NCBI GenBank assembly: GCA_012799795.1
Contig: JAAZKO010000039.1
Location: 1-12,683, forward strand
DNA from: Minisyncoccota bacterium
GTDB lineage: Bacteria; Patescibacteriota; Microgenomatia; UBA1400; PJMF01
Reading direction: 5' to 3'
Length of the DNA stretch: 12,683 nucleotides
Under the pieces are notes generated by a model. It did no database searches. It worked only from the letters and a program-made list of their open reading frames with translations, and was not told the origin of the DNA. Both the position numbers and the translations under genes were made by a program. Below are positions 6,095 through 12,683 of the stretch, piece after piece (position 1 is the stretch's first letter; each line of letters opens with the position of its first letter).

Positions 6095-7939
6095 ATGGAT
6101 AAAATTTTGCAAGCAATCAAGACGAGCTTTTCTCTTCTTAAAAAAAATTTCTATTTATTGCTGTTGGGTCTGTTTTTTATATTTGGAGTAATAATTTTAA
6201 GCAAAATCTATCTTAATCACTATGCAGACCGCTTTTATCCAAGAACATATATTGATCAAGTCAAAGTTGCTGGCCTAACTTTAGTTGAAGCAGAAAATAA
6301 ACTTGCCAGCAATTGGTCTGCAGCAAGCAATCAATTGCCATTGCAAATCATTTATGACTCGAATTCCATTGAAGAAACAAGCATTAAGTTAACTTTGCAG
6401 GATAATTTTACTCAAACACTCAAACAGGCTATGAACTATGCTAAAGATAAAAATTTCTTTAAAGCTTTGCCAAAAATTTGGCAAAGGAAGGATTTTTACA
6501 CTCAAGCAACAATTGAAGATAAGGAGTTGCTGGGGGCGCTGGCTGAATTAGCTGAGCGTTTCGACCTCAGCAAGGAGACAGCCAGCGCCACTCTCAATTA
6601 CTCAGGCAATCCCCAATCATTAATCATTGATCCTGGTGCAGATGGTCGTCAACTACGTATTGGCAAAAGCCAAGAAGCAATTAGAGAAGTCTTAAAAACT
6701 CCTTGGTTAGAATTAGATCCAACAGACTTATTAATTGAGGCAGTCATCGCTTCTACTAGTGCCAAACTCGATCAGGAACAAATCACTGCTGCTTATAGTC
6801 GTGCTAGTACTCTAGTTAATCAAAATTTAATTTTTGCTGGTGAACATCAGAGAGCAGAATTTAGCGATCAAAAATTAATTAGTATTTTAACTTTTGCTGA
6901 TGGAATTAATGAAGATTTATTTGATAAAGGAAGATTAATTGAACTAATCGAGGACAAAACAGCCCACATTAATCGACCTGCGCAAAATGCTAGTTTTCAA
7001 TTTCATCGCAGTGAAAATGAGCAAATTATCGTTGATCAATTTATTCCCGACCTCAAAGGTTTAAAAGTTGATGAATTAAGTTTAAAAAATAAAATTATTA
7101 ATGCTTTGTTGGCATTGGGAAAAGGAGAAAGTTTAGAGGAAATTGAAAAAAGTGATCCAAAATTTTTTAACTTGGATATGCAAAGTCAAAATGCCGAAAT
7201 TAGCCTGGCTCAAACCAACGACTTTGGCATTAATGAACTAATAGGCTTTGGAGAAAGCTGGTATTACGGCTCAATCACTAGTCGAATTTATAATGTTGAT
7301 CTCACTAATAGAATTCTCAACTGGACAATTATTGCTCCTGGCGAAGAATTTTCTTTCAACCAAGCAGTGGGCGATGTTAGCGCAGGCGTAGGTTATCGAG
7401 AAGCCTACATCATCAAAGACGGAGCCACTCAGCTGGCTGCTTGCGGGGGTGTTTGTCAAACCAGTAGCACTTTATTTAGAGCATTGCTTGACAGTGGCTT
7501 AGAAGTTACCCGGCGCCTACCCCACTCTTATCGAGTTAGTTATTACGAAATTAATAATAAACCCGGATTTGATGCCACTGTTTATAGCGGTAATATCGAT
7601 TTGCGCTTTATTAATGACACGCTCGGCCATCTTTTGCTAGAGTTTGAAACTAATTCCGAAGCCCTATATATGGCTGTCAAAATCTATGGCACTAGTGATG
7701 GGCGTTCAACTGAAATAGTTAATTACAAAAGCTGGGGTTATCAGTCTGCTCCAGAACCAATTTATATCCCTGATCCTAATTTACCATCAGGGGCCTTAAA
7801 ACAAGTCGATTGGGCAAGTTCTGGCATTAAAGCCGAATTTACCAATATCATTAGAGATAAATCCGGCGAGATTATTCGCGAAGACTACTACTATAGTAAC
7901 TATCGACCTTGGAGTGCAAAATATTTGCAGGGGATTTAA
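6095..7939 (+). CDS. VanW family protein, membrane-anchored, with peptidoglycan-binding-like domains
   Basis: A 614-residue envelope protein. A single N-terminal membrane helix (about 18-37) anchors it with the rest outside. Residues 50-365 fit two copies of the YoaR-like putative peptidoglycan-binding module: the first begins with YIDQVKVAGLTLVEAENKL (52-70), and a following stretch carries SLIIDPGADGRQL (175-187). The VanW domain is at about 382-535, with the landmarks GESWYYGSITSRIYNVDLT, IIAPGEEFSFNQAVGDVS, GYREAYIIKDG, the cysteine pair CGGVC (450-454) with QTSSTLFRALL, RLPHSYRVSYY and GFDATVYSGNIDL. The last 70 residues resemble a small beta domain. VanW domains occur in vancomycin-resistance clusters and many cell-wall proteins, but their reaction is unknown, so this is not evidence of drug resistance. 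The ATG is the first in frame after the divergent gene. Confidence 0.92.
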   Translation: MDKILQAIKTSFSLLKKNFYLLLLGLFFIFGVIILSKIYLNHYADRFYPRTYIDQVKVAGLTLVEAENKLASNWSAASNQLPLQIIYDSNSIEETSIKLTLQDNFTQTLKQAMNYAKDKNFFKALPKIWQRKDFYTQATIEDKELLGALAELAERFDLSKETASATLNYSGNPQSLIIDPGADGRQLRIGKSQEAIREVLKTPWLELDPTDLLIEAVIASTSAKLDQEQITAAYSRASTLVNQNLIFAGEHQRAEFSDQKLISILTFADGINEDLFDKGRLIELIEDKTAHINRPAQNASFQFHRSENEQIIVDQFIPDLKGLKVDELSLKNKIINALLALGKGESLEEIEKSDPKFFNLDMQSQNAEISLAQTNDFGINELIGFGESWYYGSITSRIYNVDLTNRILNWTIIAPGEEFSFNQAVGDVSAGVGYREAYIIKDGATQLAACGGVCQTSSTLFRALLDSGLEVTRRLPHSYRVSYYEINNKPGFDATVYSGNIDLRFINDTLGHLLLEFETNSEALYMAVKIYGTSDGRSTEIVNYKSWGYQSAPEPIYIPDPNLPSGALKQVDWASSGIKAEFTNIIRDKSGEIIREDYYYSNYRPWSAKYLQGI

Positions 7940-7964
7940 TCATCTCCCAAAATCTAATCATCTA

Positions 7965-7988
7965 TTTCTAGAATTATTATTTTAGAAA
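7965..7988. terminator. Weak AT-only hairpin between convergent genes
   Basis: TTTCTA (7965-7970) pairs with TAGAAA (7983-7988) around a 12-nt loop, followed by a T-rich run at 7991-7999. There is no GC pairing beyond one pair, so it would be a poor terminator. It is the only hairpin in the 51-bp gap between the VanW and SpoIID genes. Confidence 0.25.
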
Positions 7989-7990
7989 AG

Positions 7991-9706
7991 TTATTTTTTC
8001 TCAATATTAAACAAACCTGATTTAACGGAAATTCTAGATGGAGCTCTCAAGTTAAAAACTTTATAAAATTCTTTACCTTTAATGCTAATGCTGCCCTTAT
8101 TAGTTTGAAAAGTAACACTCGCTGTAACGCCATTGTCGGCATATTGCACACTCGCTCCACTCACACTAGTGTAAGAACCAATTGCCACTAATTCTGACTT
8201 TGAATAAGGATTACCGCCCCAACAAGATGATTCGGGTGTAACTCGACTACTATCTCCACCACTCTTATACATAACCACCCAAGCATTTAAAATGTCGGCC
8301 ATTTCCTCACTAGTTAGCCAAGGATGATCCCTACCACAACTATCACCTGATCTAAATCTATACCAGGCCTTATAAAACCAGGGGGAGCCAGCAATATTTT
8401 CATAAGCTTGACTAGTCCAGCCACTCCGCCCACTAGCTGTATCCCAAAACCCTGGAGTTGAATGACCATTAGAAGCATAAGACTCCTGATAACCGCCGGA
8501 AGTAGAAGCATACCAAGTGGAAAATGGCTTACCACTAGCATAAACTGCCTTTCCTTTGGTTTCATTAACTGCCTTTTCCCAATTACCACCCTTTGCTTCA
8601 GGTTTAAAAACCTGACACTGTTCAGTAGCACAAATTGATCCACCTCTAGCTAGAGCGTAACTTCTGGCAGCAACAGCCTGAGCTTTGAGCGCTTCCATGC
8701 CACCATTATCTCCCCAACTGCTCGGCATCTCATAAATTCTTTTAGCATATTCTTCTAAACTGTAAGCACCATAGCCATCAACATTAATTGTTTGATTCGG
8801 GTCGACATCTTTAATTTCTATAGCACTACCATAATATGCCTTAAGAATATCTTTATAATTTTGACCACTTTTTGCCCGACCAAAAGCTCCATATTGACTC
8901 ATACCTTTGAAATGTGGAGCCCCAAAACTAAACACCGCAAAAGCAGGAGAAAATCCTGGGTTATAATCTGGTCGACTAGCCTTATCATCTGCGAGAGGCA
9001 CATCACCAACCGTAGTCTGAAAAGTTCCTGATTTTTCTGATAAAATCGCTTGCTGTCTGGCTGATAGTGCTGCTATTTTCCCACCCAATTCTTGCTGATA
9101 TTTTTTTGCTTCCTCAATTTCTCCCTTAAAAAAAGTGGCTTGCTCATCTAATTGAACCTGTAAAGCTGCTAGACGAATTCTAGTTTCTTCCAATTCTCTC
9201 TTATCATCGGCCAATTGCTTTAACTCTCTAGAAATAGAACGAATTAAGCGGTCATCCTGAGCTTTAGCTGAATCCTGATAAGCTAAATTTTTACTGAGCT
9301 TGGTGGCATTGTCACTCGCAAAAATTAATGCTAAAGGATTATAGCTACGCATCCGTCTATAACTTTCGGCAATTCGATTAGCAAAAAGTTGATAATGATA
9401 AGCCAAGTCACCCTCTCTCTTTTCAATATTAATTGCCAACTCCGTCGCTTCTTGCTTGGCATTGCTAATACCAGCTTGAGCTGAACGAATACGGGCTTCC
9501 AAATTAGCCACCTCTGCTTCAAGAGGCGTGGTCGCTGCTTCAGAAAGCTGTTTAAGTTTGGCAAGCTCATCAATCTCCTGCTGGAGTTTATCGACATCGC
9601 TAATAGCTCTTGCTCGATAACTATAGCTCTTAAAATTTACTAACAAAAACAGTAAAACAATTAATCCAAAGAAAACAAATAGTGGCGATAATAATCGTTT
9701 TAACAC
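7991..9706 (-). CDS. SpoIID/LytB-domain peptidoglycan hydrolase with N-terminal coiled coil
   Basis: This 571-residue envelope protein starts at a GTG (9706). A membrane helix spans residues 7-24, then a long coiled coil (about 36-223, heptad-rich in Leu/Ala/Glu/Lys) resembles the regulatory part of PcsB/EnvC-type division hydrolase factors. A linker leads to the SpoIID domain (about 255-565). Landmarks: GMSQYGAFG (268-276); VDGYGAYSLEEYAKRIYEMP with the catalytic glutamate at about 326; EALKAQAVAARSYALARGG; YASTSGGYQESY; and a C-terminal SRISVKSGLFNI. In Bacillus, SpoIID is a lytic transglycosylase acting on glycan strands stripped of stem peptides. The organism need not sporulate, since the domain is widespread. 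An extended -10 (9713-9721) sits 6 nt before the GTG, so the mRNA may be leaderless. A longer reading frame reaches 9937 but overlaps the next gene. Confidence 0.9.
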   Translation of the reverse strand: MLKRLLSPLFVFFGLIVLLFLLVNFKSYSYRARAISDVDKLQQEIDELAKLKQLSEAATTPLEAEVANLEARIRSAQAGISNAKQEATELAINIEKREGDLAYHYQLFANRIAESYRRMRSYNPLALIFASDNATKLSKNLAYQDSAKAQDDRLIRSISRELKQLADDKRELEETRIRLAALQVQLDEQATFFKGEIEEAKKYQQELGGKIAALSARQQAILSEKSGTFQTTVGDVPLADDKASRPDYNPGFSPAFAVFSFGAPHFKGMSQYGAFGRAKSGQNYKDILKAYYGSAIEIKDVDPNQTINVDGYGAYSLEEYAKRIYEMPSSWGDNGGMEALKAQAVAARSYALARGGSICATEQCQVFKPEAKGGNWEKAVNETKGKAVYASGKPFSTWYASTSGGYQESYASNGHSTPGFWDTASGRSGWTSQAYENIAGSPWFYKAWYRFRSGDSCGRDHPWLTSEEMADILNAWVVMYKSGGDSSRVTPESSCWGGNPYSKSELVAIGSYTSVSGASVQYADNGVTASVTFQTNKGSISIKGKEFYKVFNLRAPSRISVKSGLFNIEKK

Positions 9707-9712
9707 TCCTTC

Positions 9713-9721
9713 ATTGTAGCA
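9713..9721 (-). promoter_or_regulatory. Extended -10 of the SpoIID gene
   Basis: TGC-TACAAT on the minus strand, one mismatch from the consensus extended -10. The GTG start lies 6 nt downstream, which places the expected +1 on the start codon. GAAGGA lies between them, but it touches the GTG and is too close to act as a Shine-Dalgarno for it. Confidence 0.5.
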
Positions 9722-9758
9722 AAATTTTCTATTGCTTTTAGGATTAAGATTTTTGAGG

Positions 9759-9764
9759 TAAAAT
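9759..9764 (+). promoter_or_regulatory. -10 hexamer of the pilin operon
   Basis: TAAAAT with the GTG start of pilin 1 seven nt downstream. GAGG at 9755-9758 is 13 nt before the start, too distant for a normal Shine-Dalgarno and inside the promoter itself. A leaderless transcript is the simplest reading. Confidence 0.4.
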
Positions 9765-9771
9765 AAAAGAT

Positions 9772-10725
9772 GTGAAAAGCAATATAGTAAAAAAATTACT
9801 ATCAGTTCTGTTATTAACCATACTTTTTTCATACTTTCAAAAAACACAATTTTCAGTTCAGGCTGGTGATTTTGTAGAGGGAAGATGCCAGTTTTGGCCA
9901 GCTGTTCAAAACTCACCACCGAGAAATAATGATGCAACTTTTACAGCTACTGGTTTTCTTGTTTATCAAGAAAAAGAGGGGAAAAAATGCTATTTTCCGG
10001 GGAGCTGTATACAGGGAGATAAAGAAATCAATATTGTGGTTGAAGGTTTAAATTTTAATGATCCAAAAAATGAATGGAATTTTACTCCAAAAAAAGTTAG
10101 TTTTGTTTTACAAAAAATTAAAGGTAGTGGCAGCGTTGAGAGGGCTTGGGATAAGAGTGCAAATATTAACAATGGCGCGGCTTCTGTTTCTCAGAATTTT
10201 GGCAATAAAGGAAAATATAGGGCTGTAGTTTTTTTTAACGAAGTTGTTGTGGGCGGTTCTTTATCTTGTAGCATAAAGCAAAGTATGTTTTTTATCGCAT
10301 CTGAAAGTTGCGATCCCAATAGTTGTAGTACTACGCCATCAGATCCAACAAATCCAACTGAAGGTTTATACGATCTTTGCTTAATGCAAATCGGCGACAG
10401 TCAACCAGATGCGCTTGCTCACTGTTTGGATTGTTTTGAATCAAAAGGCATATGGACAGCAGTCGGGTGTATACCTAAAGAACCAAAACAAATAGTTTCC
10501 ACCATCATTGAAATTGGACTTATTATTTCTGGGGCAATTGTTCTAATCATGATTTTAGCAGGAGCCTTTATGCTTTCTACTTCTCAAGGCGATCCTAAAA
10601 AAACTCAGGAGGCAAAAGAGCTGATTACCTCTGCTATTATAGGACTTTTATTTGTTATTTTTTCTATTACTATTTTACAGTTTATTGGCGTATCAGTTTT
10701 AAAAATACCTGGATTTGGAGAATAA
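9772..10725 (+). CDS. T4SS pilin-like protein 1 (secreted ectodomain plus two C-terminal membrane helices)
   Basis: A 317-residue protein that I assign to the CPR type IV secretion pilin (VirB2/TrbC-like) group. A signal peptide (about 1-31, ending VQA) is followed by an ectodomain with ten cysteines (39, 73, 79, 166, 180, 185, 203, 218, 221, 233), an even number compatible with disulfides. Residues about 80-175 look beta-rich and possibly Ig-like. A CLDCFESKGIWTAVGC segment (218-233) precedes the two membrane helices at about 243-268 and 284-306. The short loop between them, SQGDPKKTQEAKELITSA, is typical of these pilins. The start is a GTG; a stop codon lies in frame just upstream, so no longer start is possible. 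It shares an operon with pilin 2, three bases downstream. A 200-residue ectodomain is far larger than in classical VirB2. Confidence 0.75.
   Translation: MKSNIVKKLLSVLLLTILFSYFQKTQFSVQAGDFVEGRCQFWPAVQNSPPRNNDATFTATGFLVYQEKEGKKCYFPGSCIQGDKEINIVVEGLNFNDPKNEWNFTPKKVSFVLQKIKGSGSVERAWDKSANINNGAASVSQNFGNKGKYRAVVFFNEVVVGGSLSCSIKQSMFFIASESCDPNSCSTTPSDPTNPTEGLYDLCLMQIGDSQPDALAHCLDCFESKGIWTAVGCIPKEPKQIVSTIIEIGLIISGAIVLIMILAGAFMLSTSQGDPKKTQEAKELITSAIIGLLFVIFSITILQFIGVSVLKIPGFGE
10717..10720 (+). promoter_or_regulatory. Shine-Dalgarno of pilin 2
   Basis: GGAG, 8 nt before the ATG at 10729 and inside the last codons of pilin 1. This is normal spacing for an internal operon cistron. Confidence 0.6.
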
Positions 10726-10728
10726 AAA

Positions 10729-11400
10729 ATGAAAAAAATGAAAAAAATTTTATTGATAGCAATCATATTTCTCTTAAATACTATTTTATTTTCAACACAA
10801 AATTTTATTCAGAAAGCAACTGCTCAAAATGCAGTACCAACACCTGTACCCGTTGGATGTGGGGAAATATATACAGATAAATTTACCCCAGCGGGAGAAG
10901 TAGTAATAATTCATATATGTAGTTGTGAAGAATCAAGCGTAGTCGATAATAGCAGACTTTTTGAAACAACTTATTGCTGTGGATGGTGGTTTTCTGGTAA
11001 TTGTCGCGAAGAAGAACCCACAGGTCCAATTTATAACACCCCAACCCCACCACCCCCCACTTCCCCAGAATCAACAACAATTCCTCCAGTAGACGAAGAT
11101 TTATTAAACAATTTAAATCCTCTTAAAAAATTTTCAACTAAAGCTGATAAACTTTCTACTCCTGGAGGGATTATCACAGAAATCCTAAACCTATCCTTTC
11201 CTATTGCTGGAGTAATTTTGTTTGTTATGCTGACAATGGCAGGTTTTAAAATGTTAACTGGTGCCACGAATTCTCAAAGCATGGAAGAGGGTAAAAAAAT
11301 GATTAGTACAGCCGTTATTGGTTTTATTATCCTTTTTGCTGCTTATTGGATTGCTCAATTACTTGAAATAATATTTGGCATCAATATTTTAAACAACTAA
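10729..11400 (+). CDS. T4SS pilin-like protein 2
   Basis: A 223-residue paralogue in design of the preceding protein. A basic start and hydrophobic signal (1-32, ending ATA or TAQ) lead to a short ectodomain with six cysteines (44, 64, 66, 83, 84, 92). A Pro/Thr-rich linker (about 97-120) follows, then two membrane helices at about 152-173 and 192-215, separated by TGATNSQSMEEGKKMISTA. The two-helix hairpin with a short polar loop is the VirB2/TrbC pilin pattern. Pilin 1 and 2 probably assemble in, or decorate, the same envelope-spanning secretion or pilus structure; this is inference from fold and adjacency. A second ATG three codons in is an alternative start. The Pro-rich linker is encoded by a C-rich tract that stands out in the AT-rich gene. 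Confidence 0.72.
   Translation: MKKMKKILLIAIIFLLNTILFSTQNFIQKATAQNAVPTPVPVGCGEIYTDKFTPAGEVVIIHICSCEESSVVDNSRLFETTYCCGWWFSGNCREEEPTGPIYNTPTPPPPTSPESTTIPPVDEDLLNNLNPLKKFSTKADKLSTPGGIITEILNLSFPIAGVILFVMLTMAGFKMLTGATNSQSMEEGKKMISTAVIGFIILFAAYWIAQLLEIIFGINILNN
11039..11066 (-). other. G-quadruplex motif on the template strand of pilin 2
   Basis: Plus-strand C runs at 11039-11042, 11045-11048, 11053-11058 and 11063-11066 mean four minus-strand runs of at least four G with loops of 2-4 nt, a canonical quadruplex motif. It encodes the Pro/Thr linker, so codon choice (CCC/CCA rather than CCT) contributes to it. Confidence 0.6.
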
Positions 11401-11425
11401 ACTAGCCCGGCACTCCAAGTTCTTG

Positions 11426-11431
11426 TATAAT
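11426..11431 (+). promoter_or_regulatory. -10 hexamer of the gene at 11439
   Basis: A perfect TATAAT with the GTG start seven nt downstream. No Shine-Dalgarno lies between, and no good -35 is seen. This gene therefore appears to have its own promoter inside the 38-bp gap after pilin 2. Confidence 0.5.
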
Positions 11432-11438
11432 TAAATTT

Positions 11439-12683
11439 GTGTTAAAAACTGCCAGGTTATTATTTGTTTTATTACTTTCTTTAGTATTTCTAAGGAATAT
11501 CAAATTAGATATTGTTTTTGCTCAAGAAGCTACTCAATCTGGAACATTTGACCTAAGTCCTGAACAAAAAGATCCGGCTACTTACAACATCTTACCTTTG
11601 CTAATTAATCCGAGTTTGGGCAATGGCGACGCCTATACCACCCTCTTAACAAACATGGTTTTAGATCAGGGTTACGAAGCCCATTGTGCTCAAAAAGAAT
11701 GGCAAATTGACGCAAGAGCTTGGGGAGATATTGTTGATTATTTTGCAGAATTTCCCAATACAAGTGTAAGTTTTGCTGGTACTAGTCCTCAATATGTTAA
11801 TTTTGAGAGTGCACGTATTCCTCTACTACGAGGCTTGGAGGATAGCGAACTGACAGATAAAAATGATTCTTTTGAGGGTATGTTTGGGGCTAATCTGCAT
11901 CAAGTTTTTTCTGAACTTGATTATGAAAATGCCACTGGGGTTGCTGGACGCTTACTAAGCTCCTATTGGCAATGTTTTTACAAAAAAAATAATTTAGATG
12001 TAGTCGGAGAGCTATGTGACAAATTTTTTAAAAACTGTTTTCTTAATAAAGAAGTAAGTATTGAAGCTAATCCCAGCCTAAATATTCCTGCAGCTAATTT
12101 TGATTATCTTGGAATTAAACAGCGTTTAGACGCCATGCATCCTGAGCTACCCACTTCTAACATGACTGAAAGAAATTCTGCTATTTGTCAAGATTTGTAT
12201 GCAGAAAAAGAAAGTGAAGATTTAGTTGAAAATGAAACTATTGCCCTGAATCGCGCTGCAATTGAAAAAGTAAAATTTGATTTAGACAATTTATACCGTT
12301 TGGCTTTTCTAGTCTTAGTCCCCAGACAAAGCAGTGCGGGTAATAAATTGGGATTTTTACAAACAAGCGGCGGCTCTCACGAAAAAGACGCTCCTATTTT
12401 TATTGCTTTTAAAATTCCTGAATTTGCTACTAACAAGTCTAGGTTTTTGGATAACGTCGATAGCTCTGAATTAACTAAAATGGTTCTTCAAACTCAAGAA
12501 CAAAATTTTCAAGATCTTGAAAATCAAAATTTACTAAGAGAGACATTGTTGGATACAGCCACTCAAGCCAACTCTTGGCCAGAAGAAGATAAAACCATTC
12601 GCTGTGCTGGGATGCCTCAGTGCGAACGTAGTTCTAGCAATATCTTAGAAAACGCTTTAATTGATATTATTAACGGCGCTGAA
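11439..12683 (+). CDS. Secreted protein of unknown function (cut by window edge)
   Basis: An open frame of 415 codons runs off the right edge without a stop. I do not recognise the family. A signal peptide is clear: a hydrophobic stretch at residues 7-18 and a likely cleavage after VFA at 28. The mature part is soluble, mixed alpha/beta in composition, rich in Asn/Glu/Leu, and has seven cysteines so far (83, 179, 193, 200, 250, 389, 395) with no further membrane helix. The segment RCAGMPQCERSSSN (388-401) may be a small disulfide loop. The only in-frame start near the signal sequence is the GTG at 11439. Position just after two pilin-like genes suggests a secreted or surface component of the same system, but this is contextual only. 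Confidence 0.7.
   Translation, partial: MLKTARLLFVLLLSLVFLRNIKLDIVFAQEATQSGTFDLSPEQKDPATYNILPLLINPSLGNGDAYTTLLTNMVLDQGYEAHCAQKEWQIDARAWGDIVDYFAEFPNTSVSFAGTSPQYVNFESARIPLLRGLEDSELTDKNDSFEGMFGANLHQVFSELDYENATGVAGRLLSSYWQCFYKKNNLDVVGELCDKFFKNCFLNKEVSIEANPSLNIPAANFDYLGIKQRLDAMHPELPTSNMTERNSAICQDLYAEKESEDLVENETIALNRAAIEKVKFDLDNLYRLAFLVLVPRQSSAGNKLGFLQTSGGSHEKDAPIFIAFKIPEFATNKSRFLDNVDSSELTKMVLQTQEQNFQDLENQNLLRETLLDTATQANSWPEEDKTIRCAGMPQCERSSSNILENALIDIINGAE

Noticed and set aside
6095..7939. VanW as a glycopeptide-resistance gene
   Set aside because: The VanW domain is widespread in cell-wall proteins without resistance; no vanHAX-type ligase or dehydrogenase genes are present.
9707..9937. N-terminal 77-codon extension of the SpoIID protein
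   Set aside because: The longer frame would overlap the pilin 1 gene and its promoter. Its hydrophobic stretch is the antisense of the pilin signal peptide. The GTG at 9706 directly precedes a normal membrane helix and has a well-placed -10.
1..12683. CRISPR arrays, insertion sequences, tRNA or rRNA genes
   Set aside because: No regularly spaced repeats, transposase-like frame, tRNA cloverleaf or rRNA signature was recognised in the window.

Overview
The window looks like a chromosomal segment of a Candidate Phyla Radiation (Patescibacteria) bacterium, most probably of the Microgenomates type. This is inferred from family combination and protein style, not from a search. The DNA is AT-rich and genes are tightly packed. 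The set includes a membrane-tethered solute-binding protein of a kind I recognise from Microgenomates, a VanW-domain protein, a coiled-coil/SpoIID protein, and small two-helix type IV secretion pilins with cysteine-rich ectodomains. The visible stop codons are TAA or TAG, no reading frame contains in-frame TGA, and Trp is TGG, so nothing suggests a recoded UGA.

Layout. (1) 1-508, minus: N-terminal part of transcription terminator Rho, running off the left edge, with an Asn/Ser-rich tail before its RNA-binding domain. (2) 509-1204: a 0.7 kb gap without a protein gene. Its plus strand can form a series of hairpins whose imperfect positions are nearly all G-U pairs on that strand, ending in a 23-bp hairpin plus seven T. 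I read it as an unidentified structured non-coding RNA. To its right lie back-to-back sigma70-like promoters. (3) 1205-3066, minus: a two-gene operon of a RfaE2-like nucleotidyltransferase followed by radA. (4) 3109-4143, plus: a YvcK/CofD-like protein whose stop codon interlocks with that of the next gene. (5) 4140-6044, minus: a membrane-anchored extracellular solute-binding protein with a long disordered cytoplasmic tail. (6) 6095-7939, plus: a VanW protein. (7) 7991-9706, minus: a coiled-coil SpoIID-domain protein. (8) 9772-11400, plus: two T4SS pilin-like proteins, then from 11439 a large secreted protein of unknown function that runs off the right edge.

How the genes fit together. Rho and RadA are informational housekeeping genes. 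YvcK (cell-envelope/central carbon control in Firmicutes), the VanW protein and the SpoIID protein point to peptidoglycan assembly and remodelling. The pilin pair and the following secreted protein look like the start of a type IV secretion/pilus locus. Divergent gene pairs are separated by only 42, 50 and 65 bp. Several first genes of transcription units have a -10 hexamer just 6-7 nt before the start codon and no usable Shine-Dalgarno, so leaderless mRNAs are likely. The internal cistrons radA and pilin 2 do have Shine-Dalgarno sequences.

The strongest candidate for something undescribed is the structured RNA at about 559-953. Further points of interest are the leaderless promoter pattern, the prion-like tail of Rho, repeated short motifs in the solute-binding protein tail, a G-quadruplex motif inside a pilin gene, and the uncharacterised secreted protein at the right edge.
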